Positions 27,763-38,787 of a stretch of DNA of 64,000 bases are shown here, one piece after another. Where the stretch lies: positions 5,764,213 to 5,828,212 of the forward strand of contig OZ025871.1 of NCBI GenBank assembly GCA_964019415.1. Direction: 5' to 3'. The translations under genes were made by a program, and so were the position numbers. The notes beneath the pieces were generated by a model. The model was not told where the DNA came from and searched no databases. It saw only the letters and a list, made by a program, of their open reading frames with translations. This DNA comes from Ianthella basta (lineage: Eukaryota; Porifera; Demospongiae; Verongiida; Ianthellidae). How positions within the stretch are numbered: position 1 is the stretch's first letter; each line of letters begins with the position of its first letter.

Positions 27763-27837
27763 ACCCTGATGGATCAGGTCCCTCTGTTGGTGGACCTCCA
27801 TTGTCAAAGGAAAGCAAAGGAGACAACACAGGGCAAG
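27763..27837 (+). CDS. Alternative tail exon, 75 bp
   Basis: Acceptor cactgtctgcag, donor CAAG|gtatgc; phase 1 in and out. It encodes DPDGSGPSVGGPPLSKESKG-type linker. Its phase matches an incoming phase-1 exon such as 20172-20283, so it could be an alternative to 22210-22469. Confidence 0.5.
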
Positions 27838-27877
27838 GTATGCCTCCATCTACTACTGATGTTATGGATAGCCCGCA

Positions 27878-27878
<1 letters not shown>

Positions 27879-27964
<86 letters not shown>

Positions 27965-28052
27965 GGGTGTGGGTGTGTGTGTGTGTGTGTGGGTGTGTGT
28001 GTGGGTGTGTGTGGGTGTGTGCGTGTGTGTGTGTGTGCGTGTGTGTGTGTGT
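27879..28052. repeat. (GT)n tract with GGGT interruptions, ~170 bp
   Basis: Pure GT to about 27954, then GT with repeated gggtgt interruptions to about 28052. Intronic between two tail exons. Confidence 0.95.
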
Positions 28053-28160
28053 AACCATTGTACATCACAAATGACCATAGCTTGAACTGAAGTGAGTCCA
28101 ACTAGATTTGGCCATTATGTCATGTGCCATGTTTGCTGTATGTTCTTCCCCTGCATGCAG

Positions 28161-28243
28161 GCAGCAGAAAGGGCAAACGGAGTGCTACAGAAGGTGCTCC
28201 TTTCTTGGCAAAGAAGGGGAGAGGCAACTCTGACCATTTGTAA
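28161..28243 (+). CDS. Alternative terminal exon with basic C-terminus
   Basis: Acceptor ccctgcatgcag; phase 1 in matches 27763-27837. It encodes GSRKGKRSATEG, then AKKGRGNSDHL and TAA at 28241-28243, again a basic nuclear-localisation-like end. Similar remnants lie near 36240-36300 and 40605-40660 (agtgctccct... aaga-gtgg/ggagaggcaac), suggesting that this terminal exon has been copied elsewhere in the locus. Confidence 0.55.
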
Positions 28244-28284
28244 ATGGACGCACACACATATATAGGTACTGTATATGCTGAGTG

Positions 28285-28285
<1 letters not shown>

Positions 28286-28372
<87 letters not shown>

Positions 28373-28385
28373 CACACACACACAA
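28286..28385. repeat. (CA)n microsatellite, ~100 bp
   Basis: Opposite orientation to the GT tract at 27879-28052. The two flank the terminal exon 28161-28243. Confidence 0.97.
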
Positions 28386-28437
28386 ATACATGCTGTTCAC
28401 TCCTTGTCCTGTCTCCAATTCTCCCAGCACTTCAGAC

Positions 28438-28541
28438 ACACCACAGGACCACTCCCCAATGTGCACCTTCCCTCAGCACCTTTTCCCACCACTGATGTAG
28501 CCCCACCCACATACAATGTAGCCCCACCCACATCCAATGTA
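28438..28541 (+). CDS. Possible Pro-rich exon with short internal repeats, interrupted by a retroelement
   Basis: After an acceptor-like tctcccag the frame reads HFRHTTGPLPN then DVAPPTYNVAPPTSNV, a repeated VAPPT-N unit (gtagccccacccacat). The unit resumes after the retroelement at about 30760 (acccacccacatccactgta). The element therefore seems to have inserted inside a small tandem repeat that may be coding. Coding status is weak. Confidence 0.3.
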
Positions 28542-30760
28542 GGGTGGAACAGCTGGTGGAGGAGAGGAGAGGGGGTTGCCCACTGGAGAGACTGGCCCTA
28601 AAGAACAGAAGAAGAATTTCAGTGAAAAGCTGTGTCTACCACTCTCATCAGAAGAGATTCGCTGGGCACTTAATAAAGTGAAGAAAGATGCTACCCCCGG
28701 TCAAGATGGCATTGGGGTGGAGATGATGTTGGCTGAACCTTTGTTTGAAGTATGGATGACTTTGTTCCAAGTATGCTGGGAATCTGGCCTAGTACCATCT
28801 GTATGGAAGGAGAGCTTGGTTGTACCAGTTCCAAAGAAGTCCCCTATCGGTGTCTGCGAAACTACCAATTTCCGAGGTATTGCCCTCACTTCTACAGTGA
28901 GTAAAGTCATGTGTACAGTTTTGAACAACCGGTTGTCATGTGTTGCAGAAGATGAAGGGTTAATTGCTGAGGAACAGGCAGGTTTCAGGAAGCATAGAGG
29001 GTGCAGGGACCAGGTGCTAGCGCTAGTGTTATTGAGTCAGATGGAAGTGGCAAAAAAGGCAGAAGGGATGATGGTGGCTTTTATTGATTTCTCAAAAGCA
29101 TACGACAGGGTGGATAGGGGACAGCTATGGAGGTGTCTTGAGGGTCTTGGTATCGGTGGTAGCTTCTTGCAGTTTTTGAAAGCTCTCTACAACGGTACCT
29201 CATGTCGTGTGAAAGTCGACAACAAACAGAGTGACGAGTTCTCAGTGATCAGTGGGCTTAGACAGGGATGTGTGCTGTCACCTCTGCTATTCTCATTATA
29301 CATCAATGCCCTAGTAGACACCTTGAAGAAACATGACTGTGGTATCCAATGTGGAAATGATATCATCCCAGGTCTGCTTTTTGCGGATGACACAGCATTG
29401 CTGGCACCGGATGAGGAAGGTCTTATAAGGAGTCTGAATTGCATGGTACAGTGGTGTGCTGAGTGGGGAGTGAAGATTAATGTGGCCAAATGTGGAATTA
29501 TGCATGTGAGGAAGAAGACTGTGGAGAGGTCAAATTTGAATTTTGTTATTGATGGTGAAGAAGTTCCTGTGGTGAGCAGCTACAAGTACCTGGGATGTAT
29601 AGTGGATGAGTTCTTAGAAATGAAGGAGATGATTGAGGATAAAGCAATGGCAGGGAAGAAGGCATTAGGGGCATGGTTTCAGAGATGTACAGTAGAGTTG
29701 GGAGACATTGGTATTGGGACATTTAGGAAATTGATGACTTCACTAGTGGACTCCACCATGTTGTATGGAGCTGAGGTTTGGGGTTGTTGTCGGAACTTAC
29801 AATCAGTACAACAAGTGCAATTGAGAGCAGCCCGTTTATTCTTTGGAGTTGGGACTCTCCACCCCCGAACATCACTGCTGCTGGAGCTAGGAGACCTCCC
29901 AGTGGTATGGCTGGCGAGGATAAGATGTATGGTTTTTTGGCTCAAGATTTTGACTAGTGCAGCATATGATGGAAGGTTGCTGAAAAGAGTGTCTGTCGAG
30001 GCTATAAGACTCAACAAGGGTACATGGATAAAGAAAATGACTGCCTGCTGTAACGATTTTGGTTGGCAAGATGTGGGAGTGGAGCAGGTTAAAGATATGT
30101 CAGAGAATGAGTTGAAGAGAATGTTGGAGAGTGTGGCGTGGAGGAGAGTAAGAAAAGAATGGAGTCAGGAATTAGAGAACAAACCAAAGCTGTCGATGCT
30201 GAAGAAGATTGTGGAGTATGAAGAAGAATCTAGTTGTGCAAATGTGAAGATGAAAAGTGAGAGGAGGGTCTTGATCAAGCTGAGGGGAGGTACTGCACCG
30301 TTTCAAATGGAGACGGGCAGATGGCATGGATTGAAGAGGGAAGAAAGAGTATGCAAAGAGTGCGACAGTGGAGAGGTGGAAGATGTGGTCCATTGGCTGA
30401 TCAGGTGCCCAGCCTGGATTGGACATCGTGAGGCACTTTTGAAACAATGTCATGATCATTCCTCCAATTCTGATGAAGATACCACAGCAAGACTCCTGTG
30501 CCTGGCTTGCCACAACCACAAGATAGCAGCAGATATTCACACCATGTGGAAGGCGCGTTTTGGCACATAGGCCAGAATGAATTCCCTATACCCTGCAGGC
30601 CCTTAACTGATTTGTATATTGTATATGTGAAGGACATCATCTAAACAGTTTTATGTAAATGTTTGTATATATAGTGCTGCTTTGGGCCAGCCTGGGCCCT
30701 AGTGCTGTATGGCATGATGCACTCAAATATTGATTGATTGCTTGATCGATTGATTGATCT
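28542..30760 (+). mobile_element. 5'-truncated non-LTR retrotransposon with (TTGA)n-type tail
   Basis: It contains the RT ORF, a ~190 bp 3' UTR and a tail attgattgattgcttgatcgattgattgatc ending near 30758. Both flanks carry the acccacccacatcca-tgta repeat unit, which marks the insertion site. The endonuclease and any ORF1 are missing, as expected from incomplete reverse transcription. Confidence 0.8.
28576..30570 (+). CDS. Non-LTR reverse transcriptase, CR1/Rex-like, intact 664-residue frame
   Basis: One open frame, no stops. RT motifs in order: a VPKK-NFRGIAL finger segment (residues about 78-100), GFRKHRGCRDQ, motif A AFIDFSKAYDRVD, motif B GLRQGCVLSPLLFSLYIN, motif C LLFADDTALLA, then SYKYLGCIVD and MLYGAEVWG. 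Near the C-terminus a CKECDSG...VVHWLIRC zinc-binding-like cluster is found, as in several CR1-group elements. No endonuclease domain, so this is the C-terminal part of ORF2. The frame begins without ATG and simply marks truncation. Intactness suggests recent insertion. Confidence 0.85.
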   Translation: MPTGETGPKEQKKNFSEKLCLPLSSEEIRWALNKVKKDATPGQDGIGVEMMLAEPLFEVWMTLFQVCWESGLVPSVWKESLVVPVPKKSPIGVCETTNFRGIALTSTVSKVMCTVLNNRLSCVAEDEGLIAEEQAGFRKHRGCRDQVLALVLLSQMEVAKKAEGMMVAFIDFSKAYDRVDRGQLWRCLEGLGIGGSFLQFLKALYNGTSCRVKVDNKQSDEFSVISGLRQGCVLSPLLFSLYINALVDTLKKHDCGIQCGNDIIPGLLFADDTALLAPDEEGLIRSLNCMVQWCAEWGVKINVAKCGIMHVRKKTVERSNLNFVIDGEEVPVVSSYKYLGCIVDEFLEMKEMIEDKAMAGKKALGAWFQRCTVELGDIGIGTFRKLMTSLVDSTMLYGAEVWGCCRNLQSVQQVQLRAARLFFGVGTLHPRTSLLLELGDLPVVWLARIRCMVFWLKILTSAAYDGRLLKRVSVEAIRLNKGTWIKKMTACCNDFGWQDVGVEQVKDMSENELKRMLESVAWRRVRKEWSQELENKPKLSMLKKIVEYEEESSCANVKMKSERRVLIKLRGGTAPFQMETGRWHGLKREERVCKECDSGEVEDVVHWLIRCPAWIGHREALLKQCHDHSSNSDEDTTARLLCLACHNHKIAADIHTMWKARFGT

Positions 30761-30886
30761 GACCCACCCACATCCACTGTAGCTGCATCCCTCAACAGAG
30801 TCAACAGCAGAAGCTAACAGGTGTGTGTGTTGCTATAGCAACTAGTTGTATTTGCATTCATCATGCACTCTAGTGTTTGTTGTACA

Positions 30887-31344
30887 GGCCTGTCACGCCG
30901 TAAAAGTTCCCCCCGCCAAAATGGTTCCGCCGGGCCAAAAACGGCAGAAAATGGCTGCCGTAATGGTTCCGCCGTAGTGACAAAGTCCCTTTCGTCTCCC
31001 GATATTCGTTGTTGTGGTGGATCTTGAGCGCGCAGCGAAGACATGTCAGCTGAAATCGTCTATTCATTGAACAAAATCGTCTACTCGTCAAACGAAATCG
31101 CCTATAAATCGTACCAAAGCGCCCATCTAATGAACGAAATCGCCCTTTCATCGAACGAAACATGTTATCCTGGATTGAGAAAGCGTCCCAGCCTAGGGAA
31201 AGACGTCAGGGTACAAGTACACGACGAATCTGCCCGTCAATCCGCGCTGGCGTTAGTAATTTAGCAGAGGGGGAACCATTTCGGTTGCCGTTTCAGTTCG
31301 CGGGGGGCCTAATTATGGGGGGGCCAAATTTGGCATGACAGGCC
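30887..31344. mobile_element. CpG-rich TIR element with 21 bp tandem repeats
   Basis: Ends are GGCCTGTCACGCC on the left and GGCATGACAGGCC on the right (inverted). Further inverted similarity includes cgccaaaatggttccgcc / ggaaccatttcgg. Internally, 31053-31157 has five degenerate 21 bp repeats. CpG density is far above the surroundings, suggesting recent arrival in a methylated, CpG-decaying genome. No transposase. Confidence 0.6.
31053..31157. repeat. Five 21 bp tandem repeats
   Basis: Units begin aaatcg(t/c)c and end (g)aac(g/a) or similar. Because 21 is a multiple of three, both strands show 7-residue periodic frames (IVYSSNE-like forward, RFRSLDG-like reverse). Confidence 0.8.
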
Positions 31345-31712
31345 ACTCCCTATTGTATCCCCTACAACCACACTCTCCTGCTGTGTGTCTGGTTGAGTGA
31401 CTGCCAGCATCATGTCTCCACTGTCCTGACCACAGTACCTACCCACTCCTCACACCAACTACATGTCTGAAGGACACTCATGAAATAGGAGGCCACACCT
31501 CAGTGGACTACTAATACCAACGTCATTGTACCCTTCCAACAGACACATGTAAACACACACACACACCTCATGCGAGTCTGTAGTCCACACTTTGTACCAA
31601 GTCTGATTATGACCAGTCCACCTTCTAGACAACCCTCTTTGTCTCCTTGTGGCATCCACTCAACTCTTTCATAATGCTAGTAATGGACACTCTCTCTTGC
31701 CTCTCTTTATAG

Positions 31713-31947
31713 ACTCCACCCACTACCAATCACCAGGAGGTGCAAGCACAAACCCACACCACTGCCTGCAACACTCCTCCCAGTATATACAATAGGGATA
31801 CCCCCTTCCACTTCTGCCCCCAGTCCCTCCTCCACAGACCACTCCTCTTGTCGTTGTCCCCCCCCCCCACCCCCCACAGCATCAGTTCCCCTTCTACCTC
31901 TGCCCCCACCTCCTCTTCCCCGGACCACTCCCCCCAGCAGCAGTCAG
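31713..31947 (+). CDS. Possible Pro/Ser/Thr-rich exon, 235 bp
   Basis: Acceptor ctctctttatag, donor CAGTCAG|gtagtc; open phase 0, exits phase 1. It encodes PPTTNHQEVQAQTH..., then PPPTPHSISSPSTSAPTSSS and QQQS. It may be a tail exon of the duplicated NLR tail. C-runs inside make frame assignment fragile. Confidence 0.35.
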
Positions 31948-32325
31948 GTAGTCTACTGCAGAGTGTGCACACCTCACCCACTGCATGATCCCAATTTCTT
32001 CTGCTCCATCTAGCAGGCTATCCCGCTAGACCAACCCAGGGTAGAATGGTGCTCGTTGACATGTTGTTACACAGTGCACAGGTCTTAACCGAGAACGAGG
32101 GTCTTAGTGACCTTCGTTCACTTTGAGATGTTAGAATTGAATGGACAGGTGATCTAGGACACATATGTAGTGAGACTGCCTGTCCTTATATTCAGTGTGA
32201 ACCTCTGTGTGGTGTGTTGTGCATGCACCACAGTGACTTCAGGTGTAGGTGGTGAGTGAATGCTGATTCAATCAAGTACATAGCGCCTTTCTAGCCAGCT
32301 AGACCCTTCAACTGGTGGAATGTGA

Positions 32326-32428
<103 letters not shown>

Positions 32429-32497
32429 CAAGCATATGCATTTTGTTCCAGTTGGTGTCTTCCATTCACCTGATGACCTCTCACCTTTTTTGTACAG

Positions 32498-32683
32498 TCC
32501 ACTGGTAATGCAGCTCAAGCCAATCATGGATCACAAGACCTAGGTTGTCTCAGTGCAGGAGAGCTAATGACAGGATTGCCAAGGATAATTTCTTGCCTGT
32601 TACTAGGCTTAGCTGGACCAAAGTTTGCGGTACTCGACGTTGAGATTTTATTGTATCCTTTTAGCAGTTGTTTGCATAACTAG
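32498..32683 (+). CDS. Possible terminal exon, 62 codons
   Basis: Acceptor ttttttgtacag followed by an open frame (STGNAAQANHGSQDLG...) to TAG at 32681-32683. The second half is hydrophobic. A donor-like ctag|gttgtc at about 32545 would shorten it. No homologue recognised. Confidence 0.25.
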   Translation, partial: STGNAAQANHGSQDLGCLSAGELMTGLPRIISCLLLGLAGPKFAVLDVEILLYPFSSCLHN

Positions 32684-33595
32684 TAGGGAAGTGTGTGATT
32701 TCTGTGACAAAGTGACACCAGTAATGTTTCCTTGTAGCAGCTATGATGACTTTGTGGTATTTGTACACTACATCTTGGAATATGAATGCATGGCTATGTA
32801 GTGTGTGAGTGAGCATTGCATTATATGTGTCAATTTCCTACAAGTCACAAGGGACATCACACACTACATCTGTGCTGTGTGGCACTGTTTATGTAGGTGT
32901 GTGTGTGGTGAATTTTGCAACAGTATATAACTGTTACTAATAATTAACTGCATCAATCCACTTTAATTAAATTAATGCAGCCTGGTTTCCATCTTCATGC
33001 ATTGTGCTATATATTAATGAACACTGTCATGTATTGTGCATTAGCTATAGTAGCTGCACAATTGCAAGTATATAGCTTTATATAGGGCCACACAGTACAT
33101 ACTTGTCAACATTCATCATATAATTAAGTGTACTGCTGTGTTCACACAAACACTAATTCTGCATATAATTGTGTATAGCTATAGCCTGCAGCCCTGTGAA
33201 TGTATTGTACTTCACAATTGTTTGACAGATCTAGAGTTACAATCTTGCATGGCAATATTATGCACTGATGTCACCTCAAATACTTAGTGATAACAGTATG
33301 TAGTTCTGTCAATTCTGATGGTGTAATTCAAGTAAGCTGAGAGTGGATACCATGAATAGGATGTTGGTGTTTAGCAGAAGGTTGTTGACAAGGAATAAGC
33401 AACAGTTACTAAAACGTTTTATAAAACTATAATAATTTGGAGGCCAGGAGTGAGCAGACAAAGGTATACTATAATTATAATAATATTATAGTGCATCCAA
33501 TTGATGAGTGCATGCATGTCTTTTTTATAGTATGTATGATGTAGTCAGTGCACCAAGGGCAAATATACATTACAGGTGAGCTATAGAGGTAGATG
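32684..33595. other. AT-rich DNA, no gene seen
   Basis: TATA/ATTA-rich with short CA/TG patches. No splice-bounded ORF. Confidence 0.55.
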
Positions 33596-34400
33596 GATTG
33601 AGAGGAATGCCTGCCCTGCCCTGTACATGTGTGGCAGCAGTATTGATTAGAGTGAATGAAGCTGGAGCAGTAGCATTGGAAGTTATTGACATCAAAGAAA
33701 CAACTAGCTATAGGCTTGGTCATAGAATGACAGCAGTACAGGTGTGGTATATGTACATGGACCCTATGAGATATGTTAAACAGTCAAGCAAATCATGTGT
33801 GGTTCAGACTACATGCAAACACATACATGGACACACGTACAGGAATGCCTGCCCTGTGTGACAGTAGTACAAGTGTCAGGTTGAATGCATGAAGCTTGAG
33901 CAGTGGCATGGGAAGTTACTGACGTCAAATGAAACAATTAACCATGAGATGGTTGCTGCAATGAGCAATGTGCAATGAGCCTCAATGACATTACATCAGA
34001 AACAACTATGTTTGGTCACAGAATGACAACCGTACAGCAACACATGAAAATGTGTGGATAATGCTTGGTCTGTGTGATAACAGTATCACACACTACATGA
34101 AGCCTACTCTCTGGAATTTAGAGTGACTACAGCAATTGAGAACAATGCTTCAAGGGTATTAGTGCCATCAGTATTGCAATAACTGAACCTTCAACAGTGT
34201 AGTGGCTGGTGTTATGTGTTTAATGTAAGTTAAATAATGCTGCATTGTTATTGCATGCAGTATGTGCATGTGTCTTGGTTCCAGTTGTCGTGTACAGGTG
34301 TGGTATATATGTTACCCCGTATATACATGGACCCTATGAGATACCTTAAACAGTTAAGCAAATCACGTGTGGTTCAGACCACATGCAAACATGAGCTTCA
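33596..34400 (+). repeat. Imperfect tandem duplication
   Basis: Segment 33600-33826 (ggaatgcctgccctg ... caggtgtggtatatgtac ... catgcaaacac) is repeated in pieces at 33838-34030 and 34295-34395 with insertions. Same orientation. No coding content. Confidence 0.7.
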
Positions 34401-36200
34401 TACATACCTTCATGGTACACAAGGCTGACAAAAGGTGCAGGTTCTTGTTTGTTTGTGCCAAGCCTGGTACCCACAACCAGCACCATGCAGTAGCCTAGTA
34501 AGGTTATCATTCATCATATCCTATTTCTAGCTCAACTTGTTTATAAACAGCTTTTACATATTTCACTAAATTGCACAAAGCTTAAGGTAAGCGTTATTTT
34601 CCTTCTGCCTCCTTGCCACCAATTGTATTGAATATCTCAATATGCAAAAGGTGGTCAAGACTATTGTAACATTTTTAAAATATCCACAAATCGACAAAGA
34701 AATGAAACATGCCACAAATGTATCTCATCAGTACTGCACAATTAGTATAATAAGAAAAGTAAACACAAACCATTGCACTAAGGCACACACATCTTTGTGT
34801 ATATGCACATGTAGTGACTTTCAGCTCACCAACATGTCACTGCATGTGCATACACTCTATAGCTGCTGCCCACACACAGACATGTGGAGAAAGCCATGCA
34901 CTCTGTATGCTCTCAAGTCACAGCCCACACTGACAACCACAAGCCACTTGTATAGCTAACTTGTGAGGGTCACTCAACTTGCCTGTACTTCTCACACTTG
35001 AGGTTATGTAGGGACAACAGAGAGAGACTGTAACATAAATTATGCTAGAAAACAGGCACAGTGTCTGAGCTCTGACTGCATGCAGTGTATAAAGAGCAAA
35101 AACTAATGATTAATGAGCATATGAGCTTTTAAGGATATACAATAATGTCTAGTTTTAATATAATATCAGTATGATTGATTCCATAATATGTCCATAGCCA
35201 TGGACACATTATGGAATCAATTAGAAGATCATTCTTGTTTTGGGGTATGTCCTCATGCATACATAACATACAATTAGTGCAAGTTAGTGCACACTGTGAT
35301 GTTTAGCATATGTAACAATCACTAGTACTGTATGCTGACATGTACAGTGGAAAGGCCACACACTACATATAAGTATTGCATGCACACATGCATATGGATG
35401 CACACATACACAACCATTGCATGTCCATTCACATTGTAAGTTACACAAGCACTGTCTACGTAAGCCCACTTTATATACTCCCATGCATAATTACTAACCC
35501 CTTGCCTGTCTACAGAACTAGTACCGCCAGTGCTATATAGCTCTTTAGAAAGACAAGCACCATGGGACCAAACCACACTACACACCCTTCACAGTATCAG
35601 CTAGCTCCTCCCACAGCTGTCATGACCCCAGTCACCTCCATGCAGTGTTGCCCCACCCATTTTCAATGAGGATCCTTCTGCATCAATAGGGGAAAGCGTG
35701 CACATATGTCCATGTCAGCATTCCCCCTTACTGCGGTCCACATACTATTAGTCCTATTTATGTGCACTTTGCAGTGAACCCATTGCATGCAAGTGTAATT
35801 GTGGATGACCCAGAGAGTCCCAAATCCAGTCCCACTTTGACACAGACATGAGGTAGATGTTAATGCTGAATGGGGACTTGTGTGCTGTGATCCTCTTACC
35901 AGGAATGACCTCATTGTGCTCTGCCAAGACCAAGTTCATTTTAAGCAGTAGATATACAATGCAGCCACTTATATAAGTATCCAGTGAGTTGACCACATCT
36001 CTTTAATGATATATACACATTCTTTGATCTGGCACACTACACAATATAGCCAAATTCTCAATCAGGATTACTTGAGCAATATCAAAATAATTTATTACAA
36101 TAAGCATGTCCCCCAATGAGAACTGACCAGCAATTCTGAGGATGTAAGGCATATTGTGTACAATATTATAGTTGGTTGCTTTAGTCTTTAACCTGGTGTG
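34401..36200. other. Non-coding DNA with one palindrome
   Basis: No gene recognised. An acceptor-like ctgtctacag at about 35515 followed by PTAVMTPVTSMQ-type frames (35590-35670) could be another decayed tail exon, but it has an early stop. The palindrome at 35174-35221 is listed separately. Confidence 0.4.
35174..35221. repeat. Short palindrome, 21 bp arms
   Basis: attgattccataatatgtcca and its reverse complement with one mismatch, separated by 6 bases. It could extrude as a cruciform or be a very small foldback element. Confidence 0.85.
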
Positions 36201-37750
36201 CATTCTAATTAACAGGCCATGGAAATGGCAAGTGTAGAACAAGAGAGAGTGCTCCCTCTGCAGCAAAGAAGTGGAGGGGCAACTGCTAACAAGTGATGAT
36301 GGTGTGGTGTTCTTTGCAAATGATCATGTGAGTCCTTAGTTGTTAAACATACAACATAGTAGAAGAGTACCTGTGTTGTACTTTATAACAGTTCCTGCTG
36401 AACACTTCTTCCTATATAAGCTGTTAATCAATCAGTCTCCATTTTTTATGTTATATATAATGTGGTAAATGTTTACTGCCTCATGGCATGTATGCATGAT
36501 GTACTATATACAATACTCCATAGCTATTAAGCTAAAAGGCTATTACACTGGATAACCAAGCCAACTTAAATTGACCAATACCTTCATTGATTGAACATAC
36601 CACCACTGCTTCTATAGCTATTTAGTCCAAAATTAATGTGTCAAAGTTGTACTGTCTTTTTAAATGTGTACAATTAAGTCTTAAAACAATGCACTCTTTC
36701 TGGGCCCATGATTGCAAGGTTGCCTACTCAGTCTGAAGTAATGTGATGGACTGTTGGTGACTGTGGGTATAATAATACTGTATGTGAGCAATTTGGACCA
36801 AACACTAGTCATGTTGAAAAGTGGTCTTTGGTATTGTTTGCATTTCTGCCTTTATCACTATATCCTGTTATGGTGAATGGTTTATGCATGTAAGACTACG
36901 GTACTTGGATTAGCTTTCAGTCATTTGTATCTGTTTGTTGCACAACTCGTACTAATTTGCACTTAACTAGGTAATGATTGTGTACTGTCAAGAAGCAGCT
37001 CCAGGTCCAAGTGATACAAAATTGGTTAGCTTCAAATAAGATGGTAGTTATCATGTTAGCTACGTACAGCAGATAGCAGTGTTAAGACTTCAGCGTGACC
37101 TCCATAATAAAGTGTGTCAACTTGCTCTGCCTGGTGGTAGCTAGTTAGCTAGCTAGCTAGCTAGCTAGGCCATCACCTATCAGTCGGCAGCCGCTTGATA
37201 CTATAAAGCTAAAATGATGAGCTAGCGGCTACCTCAACTGAAAACAGTTTTAAAATACCCATGTAGCTACAGTAATCTAAAAGTTGGCGAATCCATTCAT
37301 CTTTCAACTATGGCAGTGAATGAAGGCCAATCCAGCTAATAATATAAAGTCATGGAGCGATAATTGTGACGTCATAGTCGCCATTTGTGAAATTCCCCTC
37401 ATCTTCTCTGTCTCGCTGTGTAACTGTGTGAACACGATCGGTGTTTTGGATCTTTCCTCACGATCTGTGTAGCCACAGAGAACGCCAAGACGGTGTGACA
37501 ACTTGTATTCTTGGTCCTTCATGGAATTTCCAACTTACACTGATAGGTAAGGTGTTTTTTTTATCAAACTTTACCGCCTGAGAACGGTGGCTACATCCAT
37601 CAAACGTCGCCCTTTACTAATGCCTATCGGCTCTAATCTCGCTTGCTTTCTCTGTTACTCATTGTTGTGTCATGCCACTTCATCATGCACTTAACTGGTT
37701 TGTTTCGTACCGCCTCCTGTACACGTGTAGCTCTGCTATTTGGTAGAAAC
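36200..37750 (+). repeat. Duplicated 5' block, copy 1
   Basis: Matches 40540-41380 in the same order. It comprises a terminal-exon remnant (gagtgctccctctgcagc...), a stretch with gtgtgacctcc and gtagctacagtaatcta, then the promoter-like region and 5' UTR-like sequence. Copy 1 is longer because of insertions. Confidence 0.75.
37340..37551 (+). promoter_or_regulatory. Promoter-like region, copy 1, with candidate noncoding first exon
   Basis: CRE TGACGTCA at 37367-37374, then tagtcgccatttg (YY1-type GCCAT core) and CpG-richer sequence. A consensus donor gatag|gtaagg near 37549 suggests a noncoding first exon. The paralogous copy at 41020-41450 leads directly to a coding exon of gene C. Confidence 0.45.
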
Positions 37751-38085
37751 AGTTAGTTAGATAGATCTCAGACTGATTGGCTTGTATTAGACTTAGCATT
37801 GAGAAGAGATCCTTTCATGGAGTGTGGCGTCTTCTGTCTTTGCTCTACTATCAGCACGTCACTGAACAGCTCTGTGGGTTTGTACGTACATGTGTCACTG
37901 GGCCTTGAGTGTTTCATACTGTAATGGATGGATGGGTTTGAAAAGCAAATAGCTAGTGATGTGACATCACTATAGGCAGTGCTACTTTGCACATTATGGC
38001 AATCACCCAGTATTGCTGTTAGCTACTGCTTAACCATTTTGTATAACTACTCTGAAAATAGTATGTATAGATTATGTAGAGGTGT

Positions 38086-38787
38086 AGCGTCGTTCCCAGT
38101 CCATTCAAGTATATTAGTGTGGGGGGAAAAGGACGGCCTGGGAACCACTGTTTGCGAATGCGCAATAATTTTTCAGCAAATAACTAGCTTGTAAGAGCTA
38201 CAGCTCTAGTTATTTGCCTGCCTTGCCTTAGAGAAGATGTATGGCAAGGCTGTCACGAAGAGCGCGGCTTCTGGAAGCTTCCACGCTGCGGATATCCCTT
38301 TGCACCCGTATACGTAGCAGCCAGCAGGCTGGGGCAGAATGGCTCAGCTTACAATAGCAGAGAAATGCTATTTTGGAATGTGACGGAGAGTCAGACAGGC
38401 TCACATGTATGCAATAGTCGGCGCACAACCTTACCGCGAGCCGTATTAGATCCAGACAACGTTAGCGAGACTGCTTTCCTCCCGTCAGTGCCGTGTGCAG
38501 TGTTTGAAAATCACTGGCACCGCATATCGAAGCATCTTAGCAAACTGAGTAACGTCGTCAATTTTCTGCCCAAGCTGGACTGTTTCCGACTTTTCTGAGT
38601 GTTTCCTTGCTGTCCATTTCATGGTTTACCTATACTCTTCTACGTGTAGATTACGGAAACATATACTATGTTTCCCAGTGCCCCCTTCTCCCCCAGTTTT
38701 GGGGGGGGGGGGACAGTGATGCCCAGGCTGTCCTTTCTGCCCACGCACTAATTAACACAGACGGCCTGGGAACGAGGCTAGGCAGTG
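38086..38787. mobile_element. TIR element, ~700 bp, CpG-rich
   Basis: The left end (cgttcccagtccattcaag...) and the reverse complement of the right end (cgttcccaggccgtctgtg...) align over about 70 bp, including ttagtg, aaaggac and cctggg-a-cactgt. The interior (38230-38600) has high CpG. A related end lies at 46667-46775. No transposase frame. Confidence 0.55.

Noticed and set aside
31053..31157. CRISPR-like array
   Set aside because: Contiguous 21 bp tandem repeats without spacers, in animal DNA.
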